From Vicia villosa (Eukaryota; Streptophyta; Magnoliopsida; Fabales; Fabaceae), in the NCBI RefSeq assembly GCF_029867415.1, contig NW_026705312.1:310001-374000 (forward strand): 64,000 nucleotides of DNA, written 5' to 3'. The notes under the pieces are model-generated. The model did not search any database, had not been told where the DNA came from, and was given only the letters and a program-made list of their open reading frames with translations. The translations under genes were made by a program, and so were the position numbers. Below, in pieces: positions 1 to 13,897 of this stretch (its first letter is position 1; every line of letters starts with the position of its first letter).

Positions 1-260
1 CAAGAAACTAAAGTAACTTCTGTACTAGAAAGCACCAACCTTCTAGGGCTACGAGGTAAATCACGAGCTAGTCCAAATAGAGTGTCAGAATCAAGAAGCC
101 CACCATTTCCATGAGGTATAGCTTTAACATACTTGCAACCTCCAACGATTGGAAATTCTGGGTTTGATTGGTTCGTTGCGAAAAATTCATCGATACCGAC
201 TTTGATATCGTCTACAATACCCTTGAAAGGTGTTCTCAAGCTCTCCATCTCTGCATTCAT
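1..260 (-). CDS. First coding exon of an unrecognised plant protein, cut by the window edge
   Basis: The minus strand stays open from the ATG at 260 to the left edge of the window (about 86 codons). The start is supported by several in-frame TGA codons just upstream. A second in-frame ATG at 248 follows a possible splice acceptor (T-rich stretch ending in TGCAG at about 252), so translation may begin at MESLRTPFKG rather than four residues earlier. The peptide is mixed hydrophilic with no signal peptide or membrane segment; it contains the stretches FPIVGGCKYVKAIPHGNGG and GLARDLPRSPRRLVLSS. Codon use and lack of stops look like real coding sequence, unlike the transposon debris that fills the rest of the window. 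I do not recognise the family. A possible leader exon lies near 474-505 (donor CGCTAG|gttcg). The protein continues to the left of the window. Confidence 0.6.
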   Translation of the reverse strand, partial: MNAEMESLRTPFKGIVDDIKVGIDEFFATNQSNPEFPIVGGCKYVKAIPHGNGGLLDSDTLFGLARDLPRSPRRLVLSSTEVTLVS

Positions 261-912
261 CCATAAAAATAATCATCATCACAAAAATTATAGTGTACTA
301 GTTTCACACGTTCAAAACACAAACCCAAATACTACAAAATCAATGTCTTTAACATGCAATTCAATGCAATGATATGAAAAAACAAACTATAGTTTCTATA
401 CCATAAATTCATAAAACAATGAAGCTGCGAAAAAAAATCAAAAAAATCAGTTAACAGTGGCTAGCACGAACCTAGCGGAGATATTGTTGTGACTGCAGCC
501 AAAGAACGTTACAGCTTATATTTTAAGAGAATTAGGTAAATGAATTAACGTGTATTTTTATATTACTTAACAAGTCTATATTAGTTATATTTATGTAATA
601 TTTTTTTAAAGAGGTATGCTATATATACATTTTTTTTCTACACCAATTGCTTTTACACTGTATGCATACACATCTTTTACCCTTGCACAGTTGCCAAAGT
701 AAGGAAAAATTACTCTAGAAGTTTCTTAACTTAATTTAAAAGTTTCATAGTAGTATCTTCATATTTTCCCTTTAACTATTCGAAACAATTACAAAAGTGC
801 TTGTGTCATAAGTTCCGGTAAGCTATGAATAAGTTCTATTAAAAGTTGTTTATACACAAACAATCAGAAGAAATGAAACATGAAAACAGAACCGTGCGGA
901 CCTGACATGTAC
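261..912. other. Intergenic or intronic DNA with a possible 5' leader exon
   Basis: No convincing coding sequence. On the minus strand a plausible untranslated leader exon lies at about 505-474, preceded by AT-rich sequence (around 510-520, aaaatataag) that could act as a TATA element. The stretch 541-860 is AT-rich and holds nothing else I can name. Confidence 0.3.
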
Positions 913-1608
913 CTTGAAGAACATAAACAAGAATACAAAGACAAACTCGCCATTAACACTCGTCTTGTTGGGGACACAAAAGTCTTTTTCAATATAGCAC
1001 CAGAATCCTGAGTTTGATCTTCTGTCCTATAAACACACATCAACAACAGTTACACTTAAAACACCCCAAACACTATATAACAAATCGATTATGCAATAAG
1101 CGATTAATTAGAGATGATTATTAGTAGTAGAGTCCTTGAGTCAATTCTAGATCACCGTGAACATTAAGTAAACCAAGCAATTTATTTTATACTAATACAT
1201 GCTAAGACTAAGAGCTTGGGTGAGACTTTTCATCAAACACCTTGTGTGTAAGATGAAAAACTCTTCACTTTGAAAGCTTTCGATAGCAAGAACTGAGCAA
1301 CAATCATCAATGATAACACAACTACGATTAAGCAACCAAGAATTGAACAGGAGAGAAGAAAGGAATTCAAAAACGCGTGAATACTTGCCTCACTGGATTT
1401 GTTGACGGAAACGCGAGAACAACCTTGGAACTCCACCGCGCACCTCCACAGTTACCTCAAAGCTCCGCTGCACCTCTCAATCTCGATTTCCCCGCATCCA
1501 CAAACCAAATGTGTTGCCGGAATCCCGTCACCTCGTCATTATATTTTTCGCCGGTAATTCCTTCTCCTTCTTTAAGAGTGAATCAATTGGTTGATTATTT
1601 GTTAGCAT
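913..1608 (-). CDS. Possible small two-exon gene, function unknown
   Basis: On the minus strand an ATG at 1608 opens a 77-nt reading frame ending at a possible GT donor (1531), and a second block from 1026 to 913 is bordered by a good acceptor (TTTATAG|GACAG) and a donor (TCAAG|GTACATG). The two blocks join in frame across the intron (codon split AG|G) and give a basic, lysine- and serine-rich peptide of about 63 residues; if the last donor is not used the frame ends about 17 residues later. Sequence upstream of 1608 resembles a plant leader (CT-rich, CTCTCTACTCTCC). There is no recognised domain. The exon pair could also be the 5' part of the gene whose exon lies at 1-260, but the phases do not fit without another exon. 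The region 1233-1430 also reads as a hydrophobic minus-strand frame but lacks an ATG and is more likely intron. Confidence 0.3.
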
Positions 1609-1810
1609 TGTTTCATGATGAAGGAGAGTAGAGAGAATGGATTTTGAAAATAAGTGTTTTTTTAGAATGAAAAAGCACTTCTCATAAGTGCTTATGGGAA
1701 GAAGGCATTTTCACGTTACATGAAAGCTACGATACTCTCGGTAGTTTTCTTCTTTCCTTTTTCTTTGTTGATTATTTTGTTTTAATGTAAACGAAGACTG
1801 CAACGTCATT

Positions 1811-1947
1811 GTTTTTTGGTTATGTTCTAAATAGAAATAATCAAGTGTATTTTTTTTTTTTAGTTATGTTCTAATTATAGAAATAATCAAGTGAATCTTT
1901 TTTTTGTCATGTTCTAATTATAGAAATAATCAAGTGCATTTTTTTTA
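1811..1947 (+). repeat. Three tandem copies of a 44-bp unit
   Basis: The core tatgttctaattatagaaa plus taatcaagtg and a poly-T run occurs at 1821, 1865 and 1909 with regular 44-bp spacing. The first copy lacks four bases (TTAT). Confidence 0.8.
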
Positions 1948-2455
1948 ATAAATTATAAAATTTTATTATATGTCAATGAATTAACAATTCTTATAGTAAA
2001 TCACTATACTACAAATTACATAAAGTATTATATTTATAACATCTATTGTATAGTCTCTTAAAAAAAAATATCTATTATATAGTTTACTTGTTTATAATAA
2101 TATTATTATTTATGAATTATACTATTATTTATAAAATCAATTAATTAATAATGAACAATATTCTATATACCTATTTATGCTAATAATAATACTAAAGTGA
2201 ATTAAATACAAAAATTAAATTGTTGGGTTAAAATAGTCCGAAATATGAAGGTTCGTCATAAACTCCAAAAATAGAATTCAGTCAATAATGGATATACACC
2301 CTTTTCTTTTCTCTACAAACTACAAAAGAAATAGTGTCGTTTATTATATTTAAAAAATATAATGAAAAATATATAATATCTATTAAACTCAACTAATTAA
2401 TAAAATAGAAAAAATAATGATTAATTTCTTTTATAAATTTTAACAAAAATACTAT
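1948..2455. other. AT-rich intergenic stretch
   Basis: No open frame of note, no repeat structure and no element ends seen. Confidence 0.5.
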
Positions 2456-2814
2456 TACTATAAGAAAACATTTAAATATATTATATTTGCAGCAAAATCC
2501 GCAGGAAACTTTCCTGCGGAATTACCTGCGGGTTTTGTATTATAGATTGGTTTTACTAAATAAATACTCGCAGCAAAATCCGCAGGAAACTTTCCTGCGA
2601 AATTACCTGCGGATTTTATATTTTAGTTGGTTATATTGTTTGAAATATATTTTCCGCAGCAAAATCCGCAGGTATTGCTGCGGAATTTTCTGCCAATTCT
2701 CTATCCGCAGGAAAAATTATTTTATTTAATAAAATCCCAGGAAAATCCGCAGGAATACCTGCGGAATATTTTCTGCAGGAAATTCCGCAGGTAAATTGAG
2801 TATTTCTAGTAGTG
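2456..2814. mobile_element. Non-autonomous CACTA-like element with subterminal repeats
   Basis: The right end reads CACTACTAGAAATA when taken on the minus strand, matching the conserved CACTA (En/Spm) terminus; the left end TACTATAAGAAAAC at 2456 is a degraded version (10 of 13 positions alike). Between them the motif tccgcaggaa / ttcctgcgga recurs about ten times in both orientations, as expected for subterminal transposase-binding repeats. A clear 3-bp target duplication is not seen (tat versus tga), so the left border is less sure than the right. The 359-bp element carries no gene; the short open frames across it are repeats read through. Confidence 0.7.
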
Positions 2815-4364
2815 TGAGAAAAATTAACTTCTAACCGTTCGGTACAGTTTAAAATTTCAAAACAATATACTAAATCAATAATTATAATTCGATTCACTTC
2901 TGAATAAATTAATACATTTCAGATCAATTTAAAAAAAATATTTATCATAGTTTAATTCAATTTAGTTTAATATTTTCAATAACAACCTTAAGTTTCACTA
3001 TAATAATCCAAGTTCAAACTATCCCAATTCTGTAATTACTTTATTTTCCTCTACCTTCGGATGGGTAACATATTTAGACAAACAAACCCGATTCAGAGGG
3101 AAAAAATTAAAAAGATCAAGCCAAAGGTTGGCAATTTTGGACAATACACGTGAAAATGTTGAAATTAATGACATCTACTAACGTGCTTTAAATTTTAACT
3201 TGAAGCTATATTTGTCATTTTTTTCCTTTAAAAAATAGATAAACTTCAACATTTTTACTTAAACATATTGCACTCGACATAAATAAAAAAACTATAGCAC
3301 AATCATGAATGCAAATTGAAATTTTAGTTACTTAGAGTGTTTTGATGATATCACACACACTTAGTATTTACTAGTTTCATAAAGATTTCAATTTTGTATA
3401 TAAATTTGAGAATGCATTAACATTAAAAATTTTAACCAGTAACATTTTCGACAATTCATACCAAACATTAAAACTTTCAATTTTGTATATAAAATTGAGA
3501 AAGCATTAACGTTAATTAGTCTCATTCAAAACATTTCACTATTAAATGTTTCATATTTGAGAAGACGTATACACTCCAATCTCTCGCTGAAAACATCTCA
3601 TCCTTATAGCTCTTATGTTTAAAGAGGACTATGTACATTCCGACAATTCAGACCAAATTCAAATCGGTCATACATAATCCGCCCCAACTTAATTCACTAA
3701 TGGGGAGGGACCATGTTGTGACATTTATAATAGACTAGATTCAACAAGCCGACCCATGTTGAATACAACTCATTTTTTTATCAATGTTCTTTATACACAC
3801 ATACAAAACATTTAAGCAGTTAAAGAGCCATAAATGATCGGTCTCAGTCAAAAGAAATAAGTTTGATTTTTATTTACCGGCTCCAATTTGAAAAAAAACA
3901 TGTATGATAATGACAAATAAAATAGTTATAAAAGACTAATAGTATAAGAGACCTTATAAACTAGACATAAAGGATATACATTTTTCATAAGACCCATACT
4001 TAAATAATTATTTGCTTTTTTTAATGGCTCTGTGTTATTGGACTTATCAATCGATGTATCATGCGTGTACAAATTTAATTGGTTGGAATTTCTAAAAAAA
4101 GATTTAAAATTGAAAATGCATAACATTTTTACCTAAAATTTGATGACACTATGTAAATGAGTTTTCTGATTTGTATGATTTTCAACATTACGTATATAAA
4201 TTTCCTCATTATAAGGTATTTAGGGTTGAAAATGAGTCGAACTGAGTTAAATTTAATTCAGTTTGAAACTCAACTCAAGACCGTCACAATTTTTTTTCAA
4301 TTTGAATTAAATTTGATCAAAATTCATAAACAATTTGATTCAATTTGATAACTCATAACTCATA
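2815..4364. other. AT-rich intergenic DNA with a short duplication
   Basis: No gene seen. A block around caattttgtatataaa followed by ttgagaatgcattaac occurs at about 3388 and again at about 3477 (direct duplication with a few changes). Otherwise nothing recognisable. Confidence 0.5.
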
Positions 4365-4690
4365 AAACTAGAGCACTGGAGATACTCAAGCCCAATACAA
4401 TAACAAACTAACTAAAGAAAAACCAAAGATATTGCTAACCAAATGAAACCTATCCTAAACAATAGATAGGATTTTTACAAAATTCATAAAAGTTACATTT
4501 GAAAAAAGAAATATCTCTTATGAACGATCATTTCCAAGCGACCAATTTAATATTCCAAATGACATCCGAAAAAAACAGGACCTCATTCTTAAAAATAGTA
4601 CCATTCCTCATCCTCTAAATAGACCAACAAACCGCAACCCAAATCAAACCTTCATTTCCACTTTTAACCATTTCTAATAAATTCTTTAAA
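4365..4690 (-). pseudogene. 3' end fragment of an L1-type LINE
   Basis: Read on the minus strand, about 4510-4660 gives a degraded peptide with CWSIWRMRN..IFKNE, which aligns with WSIWLIMNDIIFKN in the LINE copy at 8465-9950. This is the usual tail of the plant LINE second open frame, downstream of the zf-RVT region. Both copies continue into a similar sequence around CATAAAAGTTACA. There are stop codons and no reverse transcriptase domain, so this is a strongly 5'-truncated copy, the commonest fate of LINE insertions. Confidence 0.6.
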
Positions 4691-4816
4691 ATTAAAATTA
4701 AGATGAATCATCTATTTTTTAGATTAAAAGAAACCTTACAAGTGAAAAACATAAAACCTTTATAACATAATCTTCTCCCTATGCATTATATGCTGCTCAA
4801 TACCTGCTATTTAATT

Positions 4817-5153
4817 TTCTAGATCACGTATAATACATCCAAACACATTTTACTAACAATTCCTTTTTCACCATTAACATTTACATGCACAAATTGAAAT
4901 GGTCTTACTTTTGGGTCAATCATTATAAGGAATATTACTTTAATATTTATTAATGAATGTCGGTAAAATTAAATTTTGATAAGACAAACCGTCTCTATTT
5001 CATTTTCTAACTCACATATAATAGATCCTTCTTCAGTCTTCACCATTAGTAACATTTACATGTATAAAATTGGAAACATTTGGGTCATTTATTATATGGA
5101 ATGGTATCTTAATACTATTTTCTGTTGCATGTCGGTAAAATTAAATGTTAGTA
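4817..5153 (+). repeat. Diverged tandem duplication of about 160 bp
   Basis: The segment 4817-4982 (ending tgtcggtaaaattaaat) is repeated as 5003-5153 with the same ending and several shared blocks such as caccattaacatttacatg and ttgggtca. The function is unknown. Confidence 0.65.
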
Positions 5154-5377
5154 AAAAAAAAACAGTCTCATCCAATGATTTAAAATTCAAGTGTAAGAAG
5201 CAAGCTGCAAATTTCAACGACAGAGAAAGGTAAATTTCAAAACTTGGGGAAACAAGGTGGACCGGACCCATCGTGATAATGACCTAACAGTGCCCACTTC
5301 ACCCAGCGGCGCATGGTCAGGTCCACAGCATTTATGACCATGGTCTCCAACGGCCAAGGAAAGAGTACATACTAGCT
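5154..5377. other. Unassigned, locally GC-richer stretch
   Basis: The part at 5245-5370 is unusually GC-rich for this window (ggtggaccggacccatcg and following), but I see no open frame or known element in it. Confidence 0.4.
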
Positions 5378-5435
5378 AGGGTCAATTTCTATGTCATTTT
5401 AGATCTTATACATGCTAACAAATAATTGTTACTTT

Positions 5436-8464
<3,029 letters not shown>

Positions 8465-9950
8465 TTAGAAAGCAAGATATATTGATTGAACCAAAATATG
8501 AACAAGATTACAAAAAGGGACAAGGCCACAAGAGAAAATTGCCCATCAATTAGAACCTAACTTAAGTAAATTAACGAGTTATGTCAAACTCATAAAAGTT
8601 ACAATTGACATGAGCAATATTCCCAATAAAAGACCATCTCCAAATCAACGCTTTACAACTTCAAACAACATTCCGAGAAATCCACCTCATATTCTTGAAA
8701 ATAATATCGTTCATGATCAACCAAATACTCCAAATGATAGCCAACCACACACAAACCACCTTCCCTCTTCTAACTTTATTAAGTTTGCAAAAAGAGCTTC
8801 ATAACCAAAAACTTTCTTGAAAATCTACCGCTATATAGTTTTGCATTCTAATCCCACTAGCCAACTCTTTCCAAACAACATCTACCTTACTATAAAGTAA
8901 AAGAGAGTGCACGAGAGACTCACCAACGACATCACAAAAAATTCAACGCGGATTAGAAGTATTAGAAAGAATACCTCGTTGAGCAAGTAAATCTTCTGTA
9001 GGAATCTGGTTCAAAAAACATCTCCATCCAAAAGCTTTAACTTTTAACGGAACTTCTACGTACCTACCAAACCTTTGCTAAAACAAAATCAAAGCGATTG
9101 TTCAGACCATATTTCAACAGCTTGTTGCAAACGGTCGTATAACAATAGGAAACAGAAAAAAATCTTGCACTGACGATCTCTAAAGAACTTTGTCCGGTTC
9201 AGCTTCTACTGCACTGGCCATGAAAAAACCAGCCGCATCTCTGTTGTTACAGGGGCAGTACCACTACTGAAAATCAAACATTTCCGCCGCAGCAGCAGCC
9301 TCTGACTCGAGTAACTGCGGAATACCAAGGTCGTTCCAACATCACTCCCCTCTCTCCATCCTCCCATGTCGGTAATGGATATGTCCTGTATTAAAGAAAT
9401 AGCAAATAAAGAAGGATTACAAAATCTTAATTAATACCCTATTCCATCCACTTAGAATGCAAAAAAGAAATGGTAAAACCATCACCAAGACGGAAAAAAC
9501 AATTATTCGTAAAAAGTTCTCTGGAAGCCTCTTTTCCAAAGCTAAAACATTCGACCACAAAACCAACTTAGAAGTATACTTATCAATCTTCCCTCTTTTA
9601 ATAACAACCTGTAACTTAACATCTCCATATCTCGCTGTCAACAATCTATACCACAAGGAATTGGAAGCCTCCATGATTCTCTATCTCCACTTGATAAGGA
9701 GAGCCGTATTAAAGTCCTCTAATCTCCTTAAATCGAGATCTCCTTTATTCATCGGGAGACAAATATCGTTCCAACTCACCCAATAAACTCTCCTACTCTC
9801 CTCCGTACCACCCCATTTTGTTGATCTCCCGAATGATCTTCTTAGGAGCTAAATAGAAAGATAAAGTATATATAAGTAAACTACCTAGCACCGATCTTAG
9901 AAGTGTGATTCTTTCCCAAAGCTAAGCCACTTTCATTTCCAAGAACCGTT
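8465..9950 (-). pseudogene. 5'-truncated L1-type LINE, C-terminal half of ORF2
   Basis: Minus-strand translation in several frames gives the region downstream of the reverse transcriptase: WVSWNDICLP (about 9760), SNSLWYRLLTARYGD (9620-9665), KAFGWRCFLNQIPTEDLL with the start of the zf-RVT domain (about 9000-9050), and WSIWLIMNDIIFKN (about 8700). These correspond to WVSWKNACLP and FVNRLPTKDLL of the LINE at 18.6-21.2 kb. Frames are broken many times. The reverse transcriptase itself is missing, so the copy was truncated at insertion or later lost its 5' part. The 3' end lies near 8465 in an A-rich context. Confidence 0.8.
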
Positions 9951-10306
9951 TAAATGTGAATGAATTAAAATTAAAAAACCATTTAACTAAGTCATTTTTT
10001 TTTATTATCTCTTTTTATCAACCTATTTCTTACAATAAATAACTAAAAATAATATTAATAAGATAGTAACTAATATTCAATTAATTTTAAAAACAATAAA
10101 TAAATATGAATATATTATTTTTTATAAATGTGATAAATAAAAAGAAAATGAGAATAATACTCTCTCACGTGAACATATGCACGTCAAGGCTACGATGTGC
10201 CGGAGCCCCATCTCCCATCAATGCATCTACTAATATATTTCTAAGGTTGACTTGTTAGTGTCATTTAGTTATGTTGTTTTGTATTTCATATTTGTGGTTT
10301 AGAAAT
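9951..10306. other. AT-rich intergenic DNA
   Basis: Nothing recognised; a CACGTG hexamer at about 10166 is isolated. Confidence 0.4.
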
Positions 10307-10731
10307 GATCGAGCTTGTGTTTATATCTCTGGTGGTGATGTATTCCTTCTAGTTTTGGTAGCTTCTAAAGCTGTGTGGGACTTGTAACTGGCTACTATAG
10401 AAGTCTATTTTAGTATTGGTAGGCAGCTCTAATGTTTTAGTGATGAGTTTTTTTTTTAAGGTGCATGGATTCTCTCTAATGAAAAGTGTATATAGTGAAA
10501 TTTGAACCACACATCAAGGTTAAAAATCTAAAATACATTAAAAGGTAAAATTTTCAAGATAGTATGAATTTTTACTCAAGATAGTATGAATTTTCAGTTC
10601 TCTTTGTCCATTGAAACTTTCACCGGAAGGAATTCTTTTGCATAAATTATTTGCTATGCCATGGTCACTGCCCTAATCTTTCAAAAATTATTTATTTTGC
10701 TTTTAAAAAGAGCATTTATTATTATTGTTGG

Positions 10732-10850
10732 CAGATGTATCTCCGTATGGTATTTGAGTGTATCCGAAGATGCATCTCCGAAAAGTCTTCTGAAATATTT
10801 TTAAAGAGTAGTAAATATAAAGAAAGATTATTTCGGAGATACATCTCCGG
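10732..10850. repeat. Palindromic motif cluster left of PMD copy I
   Basis: Three copies of a palindrome close to TTCGGAGATGCATCTCCGAA at 10732-10745 (partial), 10764-10782 and 10832-10850. Equivalent copies occur at the same places beside PMD copy II. Confidence 0.75.
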
Positions 10851-11851
10851 ACTCTCTCTGATTCACATCAAAACAACACAATTGTCTAAATATTTAATTT
10901 TGTTAGGCTAAAATGCATACATTAACTTATACAATATTAACTTAAATTAACGTAAATTTAGAGAAGGGTAAACATTCATACATTAATCGAAAAATACATA
11001 AAACATCCCAATGTGAACCACTGAGTATGTCTAATCGCCTGCCTCCTCCGCCGTCTATACCACACATCATTCCATAACTTGGAAACCATGGTCTGCACGA
11101 CAGCCAACTGGGGAGAACCATCCTCAAAGAGTAATGACTCTATGGCTCATATATCCATCTCTGCAACAGGCTGACATACCGTCGTCACGCTCTATGTCTG
11201 CTTATCCCGAACCTCAAGTATCTCCAAGTTAGCTGGCCTAGGTGGTTCTCCAAGAGCGTATAACGTCATGATAGGGTTTGACACCCTATAGAACCATGTT
11301 ATGTAGCCCTCAACACAAGTTTAGTGTCTATCAGTTGGCTCCCGACGATACTCCTATAGTATCAAGTGACTCTTTAAATTATCCAGTATTGCCTATAGGT
11401 CTCTACAGGAGACATCAGAGGAGTGGCCTCATAGGGAAGTCTTGGAATGATCTGCATATAGGTCAAACTGGTGCATCGCTCGTTCTAGTAGATAAGGATA
11501 CATACGAGATGACTCACATGCCAGCCATTCAGAGTATAAAGAGATGACGTCAAATAAGCGTATCTGGCGGCGACCCTCATATGGGTAGAAGTTAACGTCA
11601 TCCTGTACCATACGGTCAAAAGATACTTTGAATGGGTCGAAAACACCATTTCCTATGTACGAAATAAAAGCAGCCTCATAAGGCCAATCCTCATTGTACT
11701 CTGCCCCATCTTCCCACACGATGATTCTGGGAAGTGGGAGATGACCCACCTCTGAAAATGTTTCAAATACAATATTAATAACATGTATAAGAAATGAAGT
11801 ATGAACAAATTAGTAATAAAAAATTACCGTAAACAACGTGCAGCACCCCAT

Positions 11852-13052
11852 TGTTAGGTGCCAAATTTTGTTAATATTTTCTCTTATATTTGGTACCTTT
11901 CGATAATTTATCGCATATTCTTGTGATCCCCGTTTATTTTGAAGTAAATAATAGTAGTTTAGTTAATTAAGCTTTTGTTTTCTGTTAATCTCTTTTCTAG
12001 TTGATTTTTGTACAAGTTTTCTCTTTTAGGTGGAACTTGAGGCTTGAAAAGATGAAAGAATTGCAAAGAAGAAATTTCAAAGTCAGTCTCAAGGGCGCGT
12101 CGCGAGCTGAAGAGATATTTTTGAGTCAAATTCCAGGGGCTTGTGCGCGTCGCGAGCAAAGGAGCGCGCAATGCGCGCTTTAGGGCGGTTTGATCATTAA
12201 TGAGGTTGGCGCGACGCGGGCAAGAGCGCGCGTCACGCGCTTGACAGAACCTGATTTTTGTATAAATAGACCAGTTCTGTTTTTGAACTGGTGGCACTAT
12301 TTTGAGAGCCAAGGAACCCTAATACCACTGTAGCAACATAGAATCGTATAATCAGAGCATTGATCGTCGAGAAATCATCGTTGATGCTTTCTATTCTTCA
12401 TCCTTTCCTTCTTGTGCAAGCTACCATGTCTATGGGTAGCTAAACCCTTTTGGTGTCAAGGCTTTGATGTAATCTTCCTTACCTTTTGTATGTTTTTCTT
12501 GTGAATATTGTGTATGAACAAGTTATTAACCAATATAGATGATCTAGTTTGTTTACTCTTGAATTTCTATGGTTTAAATATTCGTGAAATACAATATTTC
12601 AATCTTGATCTAACTCTATCATCTATCAAACATTAAGTCTAGACATGGAATTAATGGTTGATAATCACTTTGTATCGGTTTTTAAATGTTATTTGTATTG
12701 TTCAATTAGTTGAGAAATCGTTGGTTGAACAATATGGTAAATCTTGCTATAACGTTGCGGAAACGAACATTATAGACGAATGATACGTGAAGTATTGATT
12801 GATAACAAATTCATACGCATATTCGTCGGAAGACATACAATATTAGGTCGATTAAATCAAGTATTGATACTTTCCTTTAAACTTAGAACTTTCCAAATTT
12901 TAATCCTTGCTACTAAATTTGTGAATGATCTTTTACCAAACCAAACCCAAAGTAACTTTAACTCAAGACAATATAAACTATAGAACGGCGGTGATATCGC
13001 ACCAATCCTTGTGGAAACGATAAACTAAAATTACTCCAATATACTTTCAACA
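11852..13052 (+). mobile_element. Solo LTR inserted in PMD copy I
   Basis: Comparison with the uninterrupted copy II places an insertion exactly here. It starts TGTTAGGTGCC, ends TTTCAACA, and is flanked by cccat (11847-11851) and tccat (13053-13057), a 5-bp target duplication with one change. A promoter-like TATAAATA at about 12261 and a possible polyadenylation region follow the U3-R-U5 order. No internal retrotransposon sequence is left, so it is a solo LTR of about 1.2 kb. The end, with ...ccttgtggaaacgataaac, recalls Athila/Tat-type Ty3/gypsy LTRs, but I would not insist on the lineage. Confidence 0.85.
12090..12245. repeat. CpG-dense block inside the solo LTR
   Basis: Repeated words such as gcgcgtcgcgagc, gagcgcgcaatgcgcgc and gcgcgcgtcacgcgc form a GC-rich, partly palindromic island of about 150 bp in an otherwise AT-rich LTR, just upstream of the TATA box. 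Confidence 0.7.
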
Positions 13053-13897
13053 TCCATCAAATTCTTTGTCTTATAAAAACAACTATCGTCCAACTTTGAA
13101 TACAGGTAGACCAAACAGGCGACCCTCAATTGTACTCGTGAATTGCAGTCAGGTATGTGAAGTACTTAAGGTATACAACATCGATATGTGTAGAAATCTT
13201 ATCCACAAACATGGACGTGTCAACCAAAATCAATAAGTAACACCTCAATACACAAAGTTGGTGGTACGCAACATGCTAATCATCAACCTCGACATCATTA
13301 GCCCCCTTCAAATGATCATTATAAATATTTTTCTTAATAGCTAAATTGTTCATGAGCACCTCTAGTGCAATTAACCTCCTCCGAGGCCTTACCAAGGTCA
13401 TGCATCAATAATTTGACCATCATTTCAACCCCTGATGAGAAGATGCAGTAGGCATGAGACGTCATCCATAACGATGGTCATCTCGCCCATAGGTAGGTGG
13501 AAATATGACGTCTCTGGGTGTCACCTCTCTGCAAAAGCCTCATACGTGACGTTGTTTATGGTAATGTATGTAGATGAACATAAACCGACAAGACCGAAAT
13601 AGTAAATAACATCTCCGAACCAACGATCAGAGGGTTATGGAATTTGCAGTATCTTCCGAGGTGGTTAATCATTTTCAAACAATCACCCTCCTAAAAAAAG
13701 AAAACATAATCAGTATGAATTTAATTAGTTGACATCATATTGCAAAAGAAAAGAAATATACGTCTTCATTCCGGAGATTAGAAACATGGTATGCATAATT
13801 ATAAAGTAAGGAGGTTTCATATGGCCCTCGTGGATAACTCTCCAACGGGGCTTCCTCGATGGCTTCATCCTCGGTTTCCTCCTAGGCTTCAGGGTCG

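Larger units (their letters stand above)
10307..13894. repeat. Direct long repeat, copy I (PMD gene and flank), interrupted by a solo LTR
   Basis: Starting at atcgagcttgtgtttatatc, this segment matches 14935-17268 along its length at high identity, apart from the LTR at 11852-13052 and small indels. The paired segments are a large direct duplication or two insertions of the same mobile unit. Confidence 0.9.
10942..13894 (-). pseudogene. Plant mobile domain (PMD / MAIN-like) pseudogene, copy I
   Basis: Minus-strand exons encode a plant mobile domain protein of the MAIN-like group often annotated as phosphatase-7 long-form homologues. The N-terminal part at 13894-13760 has ESYPRGPYETSLLYNYA before a GT donor. 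A middle exon (about 13690-13085) contains blocks like LVDTSMFVDKISTHIDVVYL and a glycine-tryptophan motif. A downstream exon (11749-11429) has LPLPRIIVWEDGAEYNEDWP and VFDPFKVSFDRMVQ, then RRQIRLFDVISLYSEWLAC. The C-terminal basic region lies at 11127-10942. Stops and frameshifts occur, and a solo LTR at 11852-13052 splits the gene, so it is dead. PMD proteins are known both as host genes and as cargo of Mutator-like and Ty3/gypsy elements. The true start codon is lost where the LTR fragment at 13898 begins. Confidence 0.8.

Noticed and set aside
1233..1436. Minus-strand hydrophobic frame resembling a membrane protein
   Set aside because: It has no ATG, the upstream sequence has a stop in frame, and it fits better as intron or leader DNA of the possible gene at 913-1608.
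2487..2897. Overlapping short frames with repeated NPQETFLRNYLR-type peptide
   Set aside because: This is a by-product of the subterminal repeats of the CACTA-like element.
11278..11547. Plus-strand 89-codon frame
   Set aside because: Antisense shadow of the PMD exon at 11429-11749.
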